Source: Pelagibius sp050043265 (GTDB lineage Bacteria; Pseudomonadota; Alphaproteobacteria; Kiloniellales; Kiloniellaceae). Taken from it: DNA of 64,000 nucleotides. Within the stretch, counting starts at the first letter, position 1. Each line of letters starts with the position of its first letter. The translations under genes were made by a program, and so were the position numbers. The DNA is taken from positions 1 to 64,000 of the forward strand of contig JBHJIR010000027.1 in NCBI GenBank assembly GCA_050043265.1, read 5' to 3'. Under the pieces are notes generated by a model. The model saw only the letters and a program-made list of their open reading frames with translations. It ran no database searches and was not told the origin of the DNA. Positions 49,872-58,099 of this stretch are shown here, piece by piece.

Positions 49872-51926
49872 TCATCCGCGCCGTCGGCGTCGCCGGCCGC
49901 CGCCTTCGCCGTCGTCGCCGGTGCCGCGCGGGCGCGGGGCGGGCAGGGTCAGTACCTTGGACAGGTTGGGGAAGCTGGCGGTGGTGTGGGGAATGCCCAT
50001 GGCCGCCACGAAGTGCGACTGGAACTTCGGTTCCACCGCGGTCTCGATCTTCTCGACCTTGCGGATGACATCCTCGATCTCGTCGCGCGCCGCCTGGTTC
50101 AGCAGGGCGATCCGCGCGCCGGTGCCGGCCGCGTTGCCGGCGGAATAGACGTGCTCCAGCGGGCAGTCGGGGATCATCCCCAACACCATGGCGTACTTGG
50201 TATCGATGTGGCTGCCGAAAGCCCCGGCCAGCATGATCTGGTCGAGCTGCTCGACGCCCAGGCGGTCCATCAGCAGGCGGATGCCGGCATAGAGCGCCGC
50301 CTTGCCCAGTTGGATGGCACGCACGTCGTTCTGGACCACGCGGATTTCCTGTCCGCCCCCCTCCGTGCCGTCGTGCAGCAGGTAGGTGAAGGTGCGCCCG
50401 TCCGGCTGGATACGCGGGCTGCGCGCCGCCATGGCGCCGTCGATGGTGCCGTCCTGCGCCAGGATGCCGGCCAGGAACATCTCCGCCAGAACCTCGATGA
50501 TGCCGGAGCCGCAGATGCCGGTGACGCCGATCTTCTTGGTTTCTTCGGCAAAGCCTTCCTCGTTGGACCACAGGTCGCTGCCGATCACCTTGAAGCGCGG
50601 CTCCAGGGTCTGCGGGTCGATGCGCACGCGCTCGATGGCACCGGGCGCGGCCCGCTGGCCGCAGGAGATCTGCGCGCCCTCGAAGGCCGGGCCGGTGGGC
50701 GATGAGCAGGCCAGCAGGCGGTCCTGGTTGCCCAGCACGATCTCGGCGTTGGCGCCGACGTCGACCACCAGGGGCATCTTGTCGGTCTTGTGCGGCGATT
50801 CCGACAGGATCACGCCGGCGGTGTCGGCACCGACGTGGCCGGCGATGCAGGGCAGCACGTAGACCCGGGCATTGGGATGAAAGTTCAGGTCGAGCTGGCT
50901 GGCCCAGAGGGTGATGCCGGAGTTGGCGGCCAGCGCGAAGGGCGCGCCGCCCAATTCGATCGGGTCGATACCGAGCAGCAGGTGGTGCATGACCGGGTTG
51001 CCGACGAAGGTGGCGTTGAGGATTTCCTCGCGGTCGATGCTGGCCTCGGCGCAGACTTCGCCGGTCAGCTCGTTGATGGCCCGGCGCACCGCGTCGGTCA
51101 TCTCGGTGTCGCCGCCCGGGTTCATCATCACATAGGACACCCGGCTCATCAGGTCCTCGCCGAAGCGGATCTGCGGATTCATCACGCCGGCGGAGGCGAT
51201 CACCTCGCCGCTGTGCAGGTTGCAGAGGTGGGCGGCGATGGTGGTCGAGCCGACGTCGACGGCCAGGCCGAAGCTGCGGTCGTGGAAGCCCGCCCAGATG
51301 GCGGTGATCACCTGGCCGCGGTGCACCGCCACGGTGACCTGCCAGTTGCCGGCGCGCAGCGTCTTCTGCAGCCCTTGAAGAATACGCAGGTCGGTTTCCA
51401 GGCCGGTCAGGCCCCATTGGTCCTGCAGGGCCGCCAGTAGCCGTTCCAGGTCGCCGGTCGGATTGTGCATGTCCGGCTCCTGCACCACGACGTAGTGCAG
51501 CCGGATGGCGGGGTCGAGCTCGATATCGCGCACTTCGGCACGCTTGCGCACGACCTGCTTGTGGACCTGGCTTTCGGCGGGAACGTCGATCACCACGTCC
51601 TGCTGCAACAGGGCCTGGCAGGACAGCCGGCGGCCCTCGGCCATGCCGCGCTTGTCCTTGTAGCGTCCTTCGGTCTGGTTCCACTCGGAAACGTGGCCCG
51701 GCCGGCTGGTGATGCCGTGCTTGGCGAACTCGCCGCTGCCGACCTCGACCTGACAGCGCCCGCAGATGCCGCGGCCGCCGCAGACGGAATCGATGTCCAC
51801 GCCCAGGCTGCGCGCCGCCTTCAGGATGGGCGTGCCGATGGGGAACCGTCCGCGCCGCCCCGAGGGGGTGAAGACGACGAGTGCGTCTTTCGGCGCGTTC
51901 CTGAGTGTGTCGTCCGGCACGGGCAA
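49872..51926 (-). CDS. corrinoid reductive activator (RACE-type [2Fe-2S] protein, DUF4445)
   Basis: 684 residues: N-terminal ferredoxin-like domain with cluster Cys 49, 55, 58 (SVCGGRGICGRCQV) and 103 (RRLSCQA), a linker, then an ASKHA-type ATPase domain (LAVDVGSTTIAAHLCNLHSG, LVVDVGANAEIVLGNQDRLL, GICGSGIIEVL, LAGAFGSHID). It uses ATP to return inactive Co(II) corrinoid protein to Co(I), so that methyl transfer can continue. This fits the corrinoid protein at 54995-55696 and the MttB-like proteins. C-terminus is GGGRRRRRRG. Start ATG 51926, 15 bases after the stop of the methyltransferase gene in the same operon. Confidence 0.92.
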   Translation of the reverse strand: MPVPDDTLRNAPKDALVVFTPSGRRGRFPIGTPILKAARSLGVDIDSVCGGRGICGRCQVEVGSGEFAKHGITSRPGHVSEWNQTEGRYKDKRGMAEGRRLSCQALLQQDVVIDVPAESQVHKQVVRKRAEVRDIELDPAIRLHYVVVQEPDMHNPTGDLERLLAALQDQWGLTGLETDLRILQGLQKTLRAGNWQVTVAVHRGQVITAIWAGFHDRSFGLAVDVGSTTIAAHLCNLHSGEVIASAGVMNPQIRFGEDLMSRVSYVMMNPGGDTEMTDAVRRAINELTGEVCAEASIDREEILNATFVGNPVMHHLLLGIDPIELGGAPFALAANSGITLWASQLDLNFHPNARVYVLPCIAGHVGADTAGVILSESPHKTDKMPLVVDVGANAEIVLGNQDRLLACSSPTGPAFEGAQISCGQRAAPGAIERVRIDPQTLEPRFKVIGSDLWSNEEGFAEETKKIGVTGICGSGIIEVLAEMFLAGILAQDGTIDGAMAARSPRIQPDGRTFTYLLHDGTEGGGQEIRVVQNDVRAIQLGKAALYAGIRLLMDRLGVEQLDQIMLAGAFGSHIDTKYAMVLGMIPDCPLEHVYSAGNAAGTGARIALLNQAARDEIEDVIRKVEKIETAVEPKFQSHFVAAMGIPHTTASFPNLSKVLTLPAPRPRGTGDDGEGGGRRRRRRG

Positions 51927-51941
51927 ACTGTCTTCCGTTGT

Positions 51942-52844
51942 CTATCCGCGGCGCCGGCGGCGCTCGCGGCGGCCGCCGTCGTTCTCCGCCCCGGCCGGAG
52001 CCGGCTCGCGGAACTTGCGGATCCAGGCGCGGCAATCCTTGTCGTAACCGTTCAGCACGTCGGCGGCCATGATGCCGGTCAGCTCTTCCTCGTGCAGCGG
52101 GTTCATGATCGCCGAGGTCATGCCGGCGCCGGCGGCCATGGCCAGGAAGAAGGCGTTCATGCCGTGGCGGTTGGGCAGGCCGAAGGAAATGTTGGAAGCG
52201 CCGCAGGTGGTGTTGACGCCCAGTTCCTCGCGCAGCTTGCGGACGATCGCGAAGGCCTGGCGCCCGGCGGTGCCAAGGGCGCCGATCGGCATGACCAGCG
52301 GGTCGACCACGATGTCCTCCTTGGGGATACCGTAGTCGGCGGCACGCTCGACGAGCTTCTTGGCGACGGCAAAGCGCACGTCCGGGTCCATGGAGATGCC
52401 GGTCTCGTCGTTGGAGATGGCGACCACGGCGGCGCCGTACTTCTTCACCAGCGGCAGCACGCGCCCCATCTGCTCGTCTTCGCCGGTCACCGAGTTCACC
52501 AGCGCCTTGCCCTGGTAGACGCTGAGGCCGGATTCCAGGGCCTCGACGATGGAGGAGTCGATCGACAGCGGCAGGTCGGTCAGCGACTGCACCAGCTTGA
52601 TGGTCTGCGCCAGGATCGCCGGCTCGTCGGCCAGCGGGATGCCGGCGTTGACGTCCAGCATGTGGGCGCCGGCGGCGACCTGGGCCAGGCAGTCCGCCTC
52701 GACGCGGCTGAAGTCGCCGGCGGCCATCTCGGCGGCCAGCAGCTTGCGCCCGGTCGGATTGATGCGCTCGCCGATGATGCAGAACGGCTGGTCGAAGCCG
52801 ATCACCAGTTCCTTGGAATGCGAGCTGACAACCGTGCGTGACAT
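51942..52844 (-). CDS. methyltetrahydrofolate:corrinoid methyltransferase (pterin-binding)
   Basis: 300 residues, TIM-barrel pterin-binding domain: CIIGERINPTGRKLLAAEMA, HMLDVNAGIPLADEPAI, LSIDSSIVEALESGL, SVTGEDEQM, DPLVMPIGALGTAGRQ and TTCGASNISFGLPNRHGMNA. It moves the methyl group between the corrinoid protein and tetrahydrofolate, so it is the second methyltransferase of the MttB-like pathway. ATG at 52844 with AAGGAG ten bases upstream. C-terminal tail is basic (GGRRERRRRRG). It lies directly upstream of the activator gene and downstream of the MetF-like gene, all on the minus strand. Confidence 0.92.
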   Translation of the reverse strand: MSRTVVSSHSKELVIGFDQPFCIIGERINPTGRKLLAAEMAAGDFSRVEADCLAQVAAGAHMLDVNAGIPLADEPAILAQTIKLVQSLTDLPLSIDSSIVEALESGLSVYQGKALVNSVTGEDEQMGRVLPLVKKYGAAVVAISNDETGISMDPDVRFAVAKKLVERAADYGIPKEDIVVDPLVMPIGALGTAGRQAFAIVRKLREELGVNTTCGASNISFGLPNRHGMNAFFLAMAAGAGMTSAIMNPLHEEELTGIMAADVLNGYDKDCRAWIRKFREPAPAGAENDGGRRERRRRRG

Positions 52845-53015
52845 GATCCCGTTACTCCTTTTCAGCCCGGTTTGCCGCGTGGCCCGCGGCGCCGGTGTGC
52901 CCAAACGTGTTGGGCGGCATTTGGGCGCTTTCCGCCGTGCGGGGCTGGCGCAGGGACGACCAGCAGTGGCCGAAACGCGCTACGACCATTTTCCGGAGCC
53001 GCCCTACTTCCTGCC

Positions 53016-53963
53016 CTAGTCGAGGTCGCGGGTGACCTTGAAGCCGTTGCCCTTGGGGTTCAGCTCGAAGTCGCCATCGGCCACCGCGTAGGTCCAGGCT
53101 GCCGAGCGCTTCAGCCCGCCCAGCGGATAGATGTGCAGGCGGGCGATGCCGCAGTCAGGGTCCAGCGCCTTGTAGCGGGCGAGGTCCAGCAGCAGGCGGT
53201 CGGGGGCGTTCACCGTCATCAGCTTGGCGACGTTGCGCGCCTGGCGGGTCAGGAACCGCATCGACGGGCCGACGCCGCAGGCCTTGGCATGGTTGATCAG
53301 CGTCTTGATGGTGGCCAGGCCCGGCACGCCGATGTGGATCGGCAGGCGGTTGCCGGCGGCCTGCATGGCCTTGTCCCAGGCGATGATCGGCGCCGCCTCG
53401 AAGCAGAACTGGGTGGCGATGTAGAAGCTGGCATCGCTGCGTTCGGCAAAGGCGTTCTTCCAGGTCAGCGCCTCCTCAAGGGCGGCGGGGGCGATGTCGG
53501 GGCTGCCCTCGGGATGGCCGGCGACGCCGATGGTCTCGACGCCGTACTTGTCGAACAGACCGGTCTCCAGGATCGCCATGGAGCTCTCGAAGGGCCCGAG
53601 CGGCTGGTCGACGGCGCCGGCCAGGGCCACCACGTGGCGCAGCTCGGTGACGTCGGAGAGCGCCTTCAGATAGTCCTCCAGCGCGTCGCGGCTGGGGATC
53701 GAGCGCGCCGCGAAGTGCGGCATCGGCTGGAAGCCTTCTTCCTGCAGGCGCTTGGCCGTCGCCACGGTGTCGGCGAAGTCGGAGCCGGGCAGGAAGGTGA
53801 CGGCGACCCGCGCGCCGGGGCGCAGGTGCTCGCGGTAGTCCGGGGTCTTGGCGGCCGAACCGGGAGTGGTCTCCACGGTGAAGCCCTCGACCAGATCGAG
53901 GATCTGCTGCTTGGTCTGCTCGGCGGCGGCATCGAGCGGCATGGCCTTGCTCACGGCATACAT
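53016..53963 (-). CDS. methylenetetrahydrofolate reductase (MetF-like)
   Basis: 315 residues of the MTHFR superfamily: VAVTFLPGSDFADTVATAKR, PMPHFAARSI, HVVALAGAVDQPLGPF, ETIGVAGHPEGSP, and ASFYIATQFCFEAAPIIAWD. Adjacent to the corrinoid methyl-transfer genes, it probably oxidises the methyl-THF produced there to methylene-THF, the reverse of the biosynthetic direction, so that methyl groups enter C1 oxidation. Start ATG 53963 with AAGGA upstream. A second, biosynthetic MetF is expected elsewhere in the genome. No separate electron-transfer subunit is seen. Confidence 0.85.
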   Translation of the reverse strand: MYAVSKAMPLDAAAEQTKQQILDLVEGFTVETTPGSAAKTPDYREHLRPGARVAVTFLPGSDFADTVATAKRLQEEGFQPMPHFAARSIPSRDALEDYLKALSDVTELRHVVALAGAVDQPLGPFESSMAILETGLFDKYGVETIGVAGHPEGSPDIAPAALEEALTWKNAFAERSDASFYIATQFCFEAAPIIAWDKAMQAAGNRLPIHIGVPGLATIKTLINHAKACGVGPSMRFLTRQARNVAKLMTVNAPDRLLLDLARYKALDPDCGIARLHIYPLGGLKRSAAWTYAVADGDFELNPKGNGFKVTRDLD

Positions 53964-54002
53964 CCCAGTGTTCCTTCTGCGCGCGTCATGTCGCGGGGTG
54001 AC

Positions 54003-54305
54003 TCAGACTGTCTCGAGGCCGCCGGCGGCCACCAGTTCGGCCAGGCGGGCGTCGTCGTAGTCGCTTTCCAGGCGCTGCGCGGCGGCGGCGGCGTCGGCGT
54101 CCATGGCGTCGCCGCAGGCGTCGGGGGCGCTGCGGCGCCAGTGCTCCAGGTAGGCATCGGTCCCGGTCAGCTTGGCGCGCATGGCGGCGCGGTCGATCGC
54201 CTTCTCGAAGCGCTCGCTGAGTTGCACCTTGGCGGTCTTGCGCCCGGCCTTCACGGTCACCTGGGCCGGGATGTCGCGCCAGTAGACGATCGTCAGCTGG
54301 GGCAT
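54003..54305 (-). CDS. 'virulence factor' domain protein of the corrinoid operon
   Basis: 100 residues beginning PQLTIVYWRDIPAQVTVKAG, the hallmark of the small Pfam 'virulence factor' domain family, whose name is historical and whose function is unknown. It has an R-x-x-A-K pattern and the end LAELVAAGGLETV. The ATG at 54305 lies 13 bases inside the DUF1638 gene, so the two are translationally coupled. Recurrent linkage of this family with DUF1638 and methyl-corrinoid genes in alphaproteobacteria, from memory, suggests a role in that pathway, perhaps binding the corrinoid protein or its cofactor. Confidence 0.8.
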   Translation of the reverse strand: MPQLTIVYWRDIPAQVTVKAGRKTAKVQLSERFEKAIDRAAMRAKLTGTDAYLEHWRRSAPDACGDAMDADAAAAAQRLESDYDDARLAELVAAGGLETV

Positions 54306-54964
54306 AGCACCGCCTCCCGGGCCGGCTCTTGGCGAGCGGGCCGGTCCATGAAGTCGCCGAGCCCGCCGTAGCCGGTGAAGTGATAGTCGAAGGCGAGGCC
54401 CAGATGCCCGGCGGCGGCGGCAGCGCGCGTCTTCAGATCGGGGTCTTCGGTCTGTGCCAGGTAGACCAGCTTTTTGTAATTGCCGAAGTAGAGGTCGCGC
54501 AGCTCCGGATGACGGTCCAGCCCGAGGCCCTGGATGATCAGCCGGTCGAAGTGACGCACCAGGTAGTCGGTCAGGTAGAAGCTGCCGATCTCCGCCTCGG
54601 CCAGGGCGTCGAACACGGCATCGCCGGCATAGAAGGCATAGCAGTGCGGGCCGGCGCTGCGCTCGGCGCCTTCCTCGGCCAGCACCTGGTCCAGCAGGCC
54701 GCCGGTGCCGCAGTCGCCGTACAGCACCAGGAAGCGGTCGAAGCGGCCGCGGGAGTCGCGGATGCGCTGGCGCACGCCCTCGGGGATCTTCTCCGGCGGG
54801 TTGTGCCAGGCGGCCGGCAGGCAACTCACCGTCAGGTGGTCCCAGCCGTTGACGCGGATCAGTTCGACCACCTCGCGGGCCAGCGCGCCGCAGGCGACGA
54901 GCAGCGTGCGCTGCTGCGTGGTCGCACCGGGGATGACGCTGGGGGTGGGCTGGACGGCCGGCAT
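54293..54964 (-). CDS. DUF1638-family protein
   Basis: 223 residues, no signal or membrane segment. Family segments: LLVACGALAREVVELIRVNG, VLYGDCGTGGLLDQVL, SFYLTDYLVRHFDRL and DYHFTGYGGLGDFMDR. It has several conserved Cys and acidic residues (ACGAL, YGDCGTGG, HCYAFYAGD), consistent with a metal or cofactor site. Function unknown; DUF1638 genes accompany methyl-corrinoid genes in other bacteria. It overlaps the virulence-domain gene downstream and follows the corrinoid protein gene by 30 bases. Confidence 0.85.
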   Translation of the reverse strand: MPAVQPTPSVIPGATTQQRTLLVACGALAREVVELIRVNGWDHLTVSCLPAAWHNPPEKIPEGVRQRIRDSRGRFDRFLVLYGDCGTGGLLDQVLAEEGAERSAGPHCYAFYAGDAVFDALAEAEIGSFYLTDYLVRHFDRLIIQGLGLDRHPELRDLYFGNYKKLVYLAQTEDPDLKTRAAAAAGHLGLAFDYHFTGYGGLGDFMDRPARQEPAREAVLCPS

Positions 54965-54994
54965 GGCGTGGTTGTCCTGCTTTCCCGCGGGGCC

Positions 54995-55696
54995 TTAGGC
55001 GGCGCCCTGCCGGTTGTGGCGGCGCTTCATGAATTCCTTGGCGGTTTCCACCGCCACGGCGGCGTCGCGGCAGTAGGCGTCGGCGCCGACGGCCTCGGCA
55101 AAGGCCTCGTTCAGCGGCGCGCCGCCGACCAGCACCACGTAGTCGTCGCGGATGCCCTTTTCCTTCATGGTGTCGATGACCACCTTCATGTAGGGCATGG
55201 TGGTGGTCAGCAGGGCCGACATGCCGAGGATGTCGGGCTTATGCTCTTCCAGGGCGTCCAGGTACTTCTCGACCGGGTTGTTGATGCCCAGGTCGATGAC
55301 CTCGAAGCCGGCGCCTTCCATCATCATCGAGACGAGGTTCTTGCCGATGTCGTGGATGTCGCCCTTCACGGTGCCGATCACCATGGTGCCGAGCTTCGGC
55401 GCGCCGGTCTCGACCAGCAGGGGGCGCAGGATGAACATGCCGCCCTTCATGGCGTTGGCGGCCAGCAGCACTTCCGGCACGAAGAGGATGCCGTCGCGGA
55501 AGTCGATGCCGACGATGCGCATGCCCTCGACCAGCGCCTCGGTCAGCACCCGGTAGGGTGCCCAGCCGCGGTTCAGCAGGATGTGGACCGATTCCTCGAT
55601 CTCTTCCTTCAGGCCGTCGTAGAGGTCGTCGTGCATCTGCTTGACGAGTTCGTCGTCGTCAAGGCTGTTGAGATCCAGATCGTCGTCTTCCGCCAT
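54995..55696 (-). CDS. corrinoid protein (MttC/MtgC-like, B12-binding)
   Basis: 233 residues. N-terminal helical cap domain (about 25-100, DGLKEEIEESVHILLNRGWA) and B12-binding domain with the cobalt-ligand motif GDIHDIGKN (His 115), SALLTTTMPYMK and LVGGAPLNEAFAEAVGADAY. It accepts the methyl group from the MttB-like enzyme and gives it to the pterin methyltransferase. The first 22 residues are an acidic extension (EDDDLDLNSLDDDELV). The ATG at 55696 is preferred to 55702 because GAGGA then lies six bases upstream. First gene of the run corrinoid protein, DUF1638, virulence domain, MetF-like, methyltransferase, activator. Confidence 0.93.
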   Translation of the reverse strand: MAEDDDLDLNSLDDDELVKQMHDDLYDGLKEEIEESVHILLNRGWAPYRVLTEALVEGMRIVGIDFRDGILFVPEVLLAANAMKGGMFILRPLLVETGAPKLGTMVIGTVKGDIHDIGKNLVSMMMEGAGFEVIDLGINNPVEKYLDALEEHKPDILGMSALLTTTMPYMKVVIDTMKEKGIRDDYVVLVGGAPLNEAFAEAVGADAYCRDAAVAVETAKEFMKRRHNRQGAA

Positions 55697-56224
55697 CGTC
55701 ATTCCTCACGGCAAGCCATTACGGCAAAACGTCCCGGACCGTTCGACACATGCGAGGGCCCCGGGCGCTGTTGGTCCCCGCGATCATTTCCCTTGAGCGG
55801 GGCCTTACGGGCTTCACCTGCGGCGACTGATCGTGTCTGAATCGCGACAAAGCCGAAATGGCCCGGAACTCAAGCGTTTGCGCGCCTATCATCGGCCTGC
55901 CGCAGGGGACCGGACCGGCCGGATTGCGACACCTGTCGGCCCCCGCGCCGGGCCGCGCGCCGGCCCCCGTGACCAGCCCCCGTCACCAGCCAGGGCGACC
56001 AGCCTGCGCCCGAGATCATCGTTTCCGGTTAACGGCGGGGGGAGGGGGCGGCGCCCCGTCCGGTCAATTCAGCATGGGTCGTGGGCGGCTGAAACTATTT
56101 CACACTATTTTCTAGTGATATTGATCTGCCTCATTGGCAAAGGGGGGCCGGGCGGGCCATAGTTTGCGTCTGCACAGCGCGCCTTAAACTGCTTCGCCAC
56201 CGTTCAGCGAGAGGTTTTCGAGGT
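55697..56224. other. divergent intergenic region between corrinoid operon and korA
   Basis: No gene supported. It must hold the promoters of both the leftward corrinoid operon and the rightward korAB. CACTA and TAGTG separated by TTTTC (56103-56117) form a small inverted repeat in an AT-richer patch about 110 bases upstream of korA. The GC-rich part (55850-56060) gives Pro/Arg-rich translations without domain features. Confidence 0.4.
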
Positions 56225-58099
56225 ATGGAAGGTTCGACGGCGTTGGCGGACGGTCCCTCCGGCCGCCAGGTGATCGAGTCCGCGGTGGTCCGTTTCGCCG
56301 GCGATTCCGGCGACGGCATGCAGCTTACCGGCAGTCAGTTTACCCTCTCCACCGCGTTGGCCGGCAACGACCTGGCGACCTTTCCGGACTTCCCGGCGGA
56401 GATCCGCGCGCCGGTCGGCACCACTTTCGGCGTCTCCGCCTTCCAGATCAATTTCGGTGCCCGCGTCATCAAGACCGCCGGCGACGCGTTGGATGTGCTG
56501 GTGGCGATGAACCCGGCGGCGCTGAAGGCGAACCTGGTCGACGTGAAGCCGCACGGGCTGCTGATTCTCGATTCCGGTGCCTTCAACGAGCGCAATCTCG
56601 CCAAGGCCGGCTATGCGGGCGATCCGCGCGGCGACGGCAGCCTGAAGGACTACCGCGTCATCGAAGTGGACATGTCGCAGCGGACCCAGGACGCCTTGAA
56701 GGACTCCGGGCTGACCAAGAAGGAGGCCCTGCGCTGCAAGAACATGTGGGCGCTGGGGTTGATCTACTGGATGTTCGGGCGCCCGCGCGAGACGACCGTC
56801 GATTGGCTGGCCGGCAAGTTCGCCAAACGCCCCGACATCGCCGCCGCCAACATTGCCGCGCTGAACGCCGGCCATGCCTTCGGCGAGACGGCGGAACTGG
56901 GTGAGCAGGCCGCTGCTTTTTCGGTGCCGCCGGCGGAGATCGCCCCCGGCGTCTATCGCAACATCACCGGTGCGGAGGCGCTGTCCTGGGGCCTCGGCGC
57001 CGGTGCGGCGGGCGCCGCGCTGAAGCTGGTGTTCTGTTCCTATCCGATCACGCCCGCGTCTTCGGTGCTGCACACCCTGGCGGCGCTGAAGGACCACGGC
57101 GTGGTGACCTTCCAGGCCGAGGACGAGATCGCGGCGGTCTGCGCCGCCATCGGCGCGTCCTATGCCGGCGGCATCGGCGTCACCTCCAGCTCCGGCCCCG
57201 GCGTGGCGTTGAAGATGGAGGCGGTCGGGCTGGCGATCTCCGCCGAGCTGCCGCTGGTCGTCGTGAACGCACAGCGCGCCGGCCCCTCGACCGGCATGCC
57301 GACCAAGACCGAACAGTCCGACCTCTACCAGTCGGTCTTCGGGCGCAACGGCGACAGTCCGCTGGTGGTGCTGGCCGCGCGCTCGCCGGCCGACTGCTTC
57401 GACGTCGCCATCGAGGCGGTGCGCATCGCCACCAAGTACATGACGCCGGTGATCCTGCTCAGCGACGGCTACATCGCCAATGCCGCCGAGCCCTGGCGGC
57501 TGCCCGATGCCGAGAGCCTGCCGCAGTTCCCGGCGCGCTTCGAGACGAACCCGGAAGGCTTCCAGCCGTTCAACCGGGACCCCGACACCCTGGCCCGGGT
57601 CTGGGCGGTGCCCGGCACGCCCGGCCTGGAACACCGCATCGGGGGCATCGAGAAGGCGAGCGACAGCGGCGACATCTCCTACGATCCGGCCAACCATCAG
57701 ACGATGACCGACCTGCGCCGCAACAAGGTGCTGGGTGTCGCCAGGGACGTGCCGCCGCAGGGCTTCGAGGCGGGCGGTCCCGGCGATGACCTTGTGGTGA
57801 TCGGCTGGGGCTCGACCTATGGGCCGATCAGCCGTGCCGTCGACACCCTGCGCGCTGAGGGCCTTGCTGTGGCCCACCTGCACCTGCGCCACATCTGGCC
57901 GTTGCCGCTGAATCTCGGCGACCTGCTTGCCGGCTTCGGCAGGATCCTGGTGCCGGAGATGAACGGCGGCCAGCTCGTCACCGTGTTGCGCAGCGAATAC
58001 CTGGTGCCGGCCGAGAGCCTCAGCAAGGTGACCGGCAAGCCGTTCAAGATCGACGAGATCGAGGCCGCCGTACGCGCCCGCCTGGAGAGCCAGCCATGA
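56225..58099 (+). CDS. korA: 2-oxoacid:ferredoxin oxidoreductase, fused gamma/alpha subunit
   Basis: 624 residues: N-terminal gamma domain (VVRFAGDSGDGMQLTGSQFT) fused to the alpha (pyrimidine-binding) domain from about residue 245 (ITGAEALSWGLGAGAAGAAL, CSYPITPASSVLHTLAALKD, GVTSSSGPGVALKMEAVGLA, TGMPTKTEQSDL). With KorB it oxidatively decarboxylates a 2-oxoacid, most likely 2-oxoglutarate, to the acyl-CoA and reduced ferredoxin. The pattern fits KorA-type rather than pyruvate enzymes. Ferredoxin gene not adjacent. Overlaps korB by ATGA. In an aerobic alphaproteobacterium it may supply low-potential electrons, for example for corrinoid reactivation, which is only an inference. Confidence 0.9.
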   Translation: MEGSTALADGPSGRQVIESAVVRFAGDSGDGMQLTGSQFTLSTALAGNDLATFPDFPAEIRAPVGTTFGVSAFQINFGARVIKTAGDALDVLVAMNPAALKANLVDVKPHGLLILDSGAFNERNLAKAGYAGDPRGDGSLKDYRVIEVDMSQRTQDALKDSGLTKKEALRCKNMWALGLIYWMFGRPRETTVDWLAGKFAKRPDIAAANIAALNAGHAFGETAELGEQAAAFSVPPAEIAPGVYRNITGAEALSWGLGAGAAGAALKLVFCSYPITPASSVLHTLAALKDHGVVTFQAEDEIAAVCAAIGASYAGGIGVTSSSGPGVALKMEAVGLAISAELPLVVVNAQRAGPSTGMPTKTEQSDLYQSVFGRNGDSPLVVLAARSPADCFDVAIEAVRIATKYMTPVILLSDGYIANAAEPWRLPDAESLPQFPARFETNPEGFQPFNRDPDTLARVWAVPGTPGLEHRIGGIEKASDSGDISYDPANHQTMTDLRRNKVLGVARDVPPQGFEAGGPGDDLVVIGWGSTYGPISRAVDTLRAEGLAVAHLHLRHIWPLPLNLGDLLAGFGRILVPEMNGGQLVTVLRSEYLVPAESLSKVTGKPFKIDEIEAAVRARLESQP

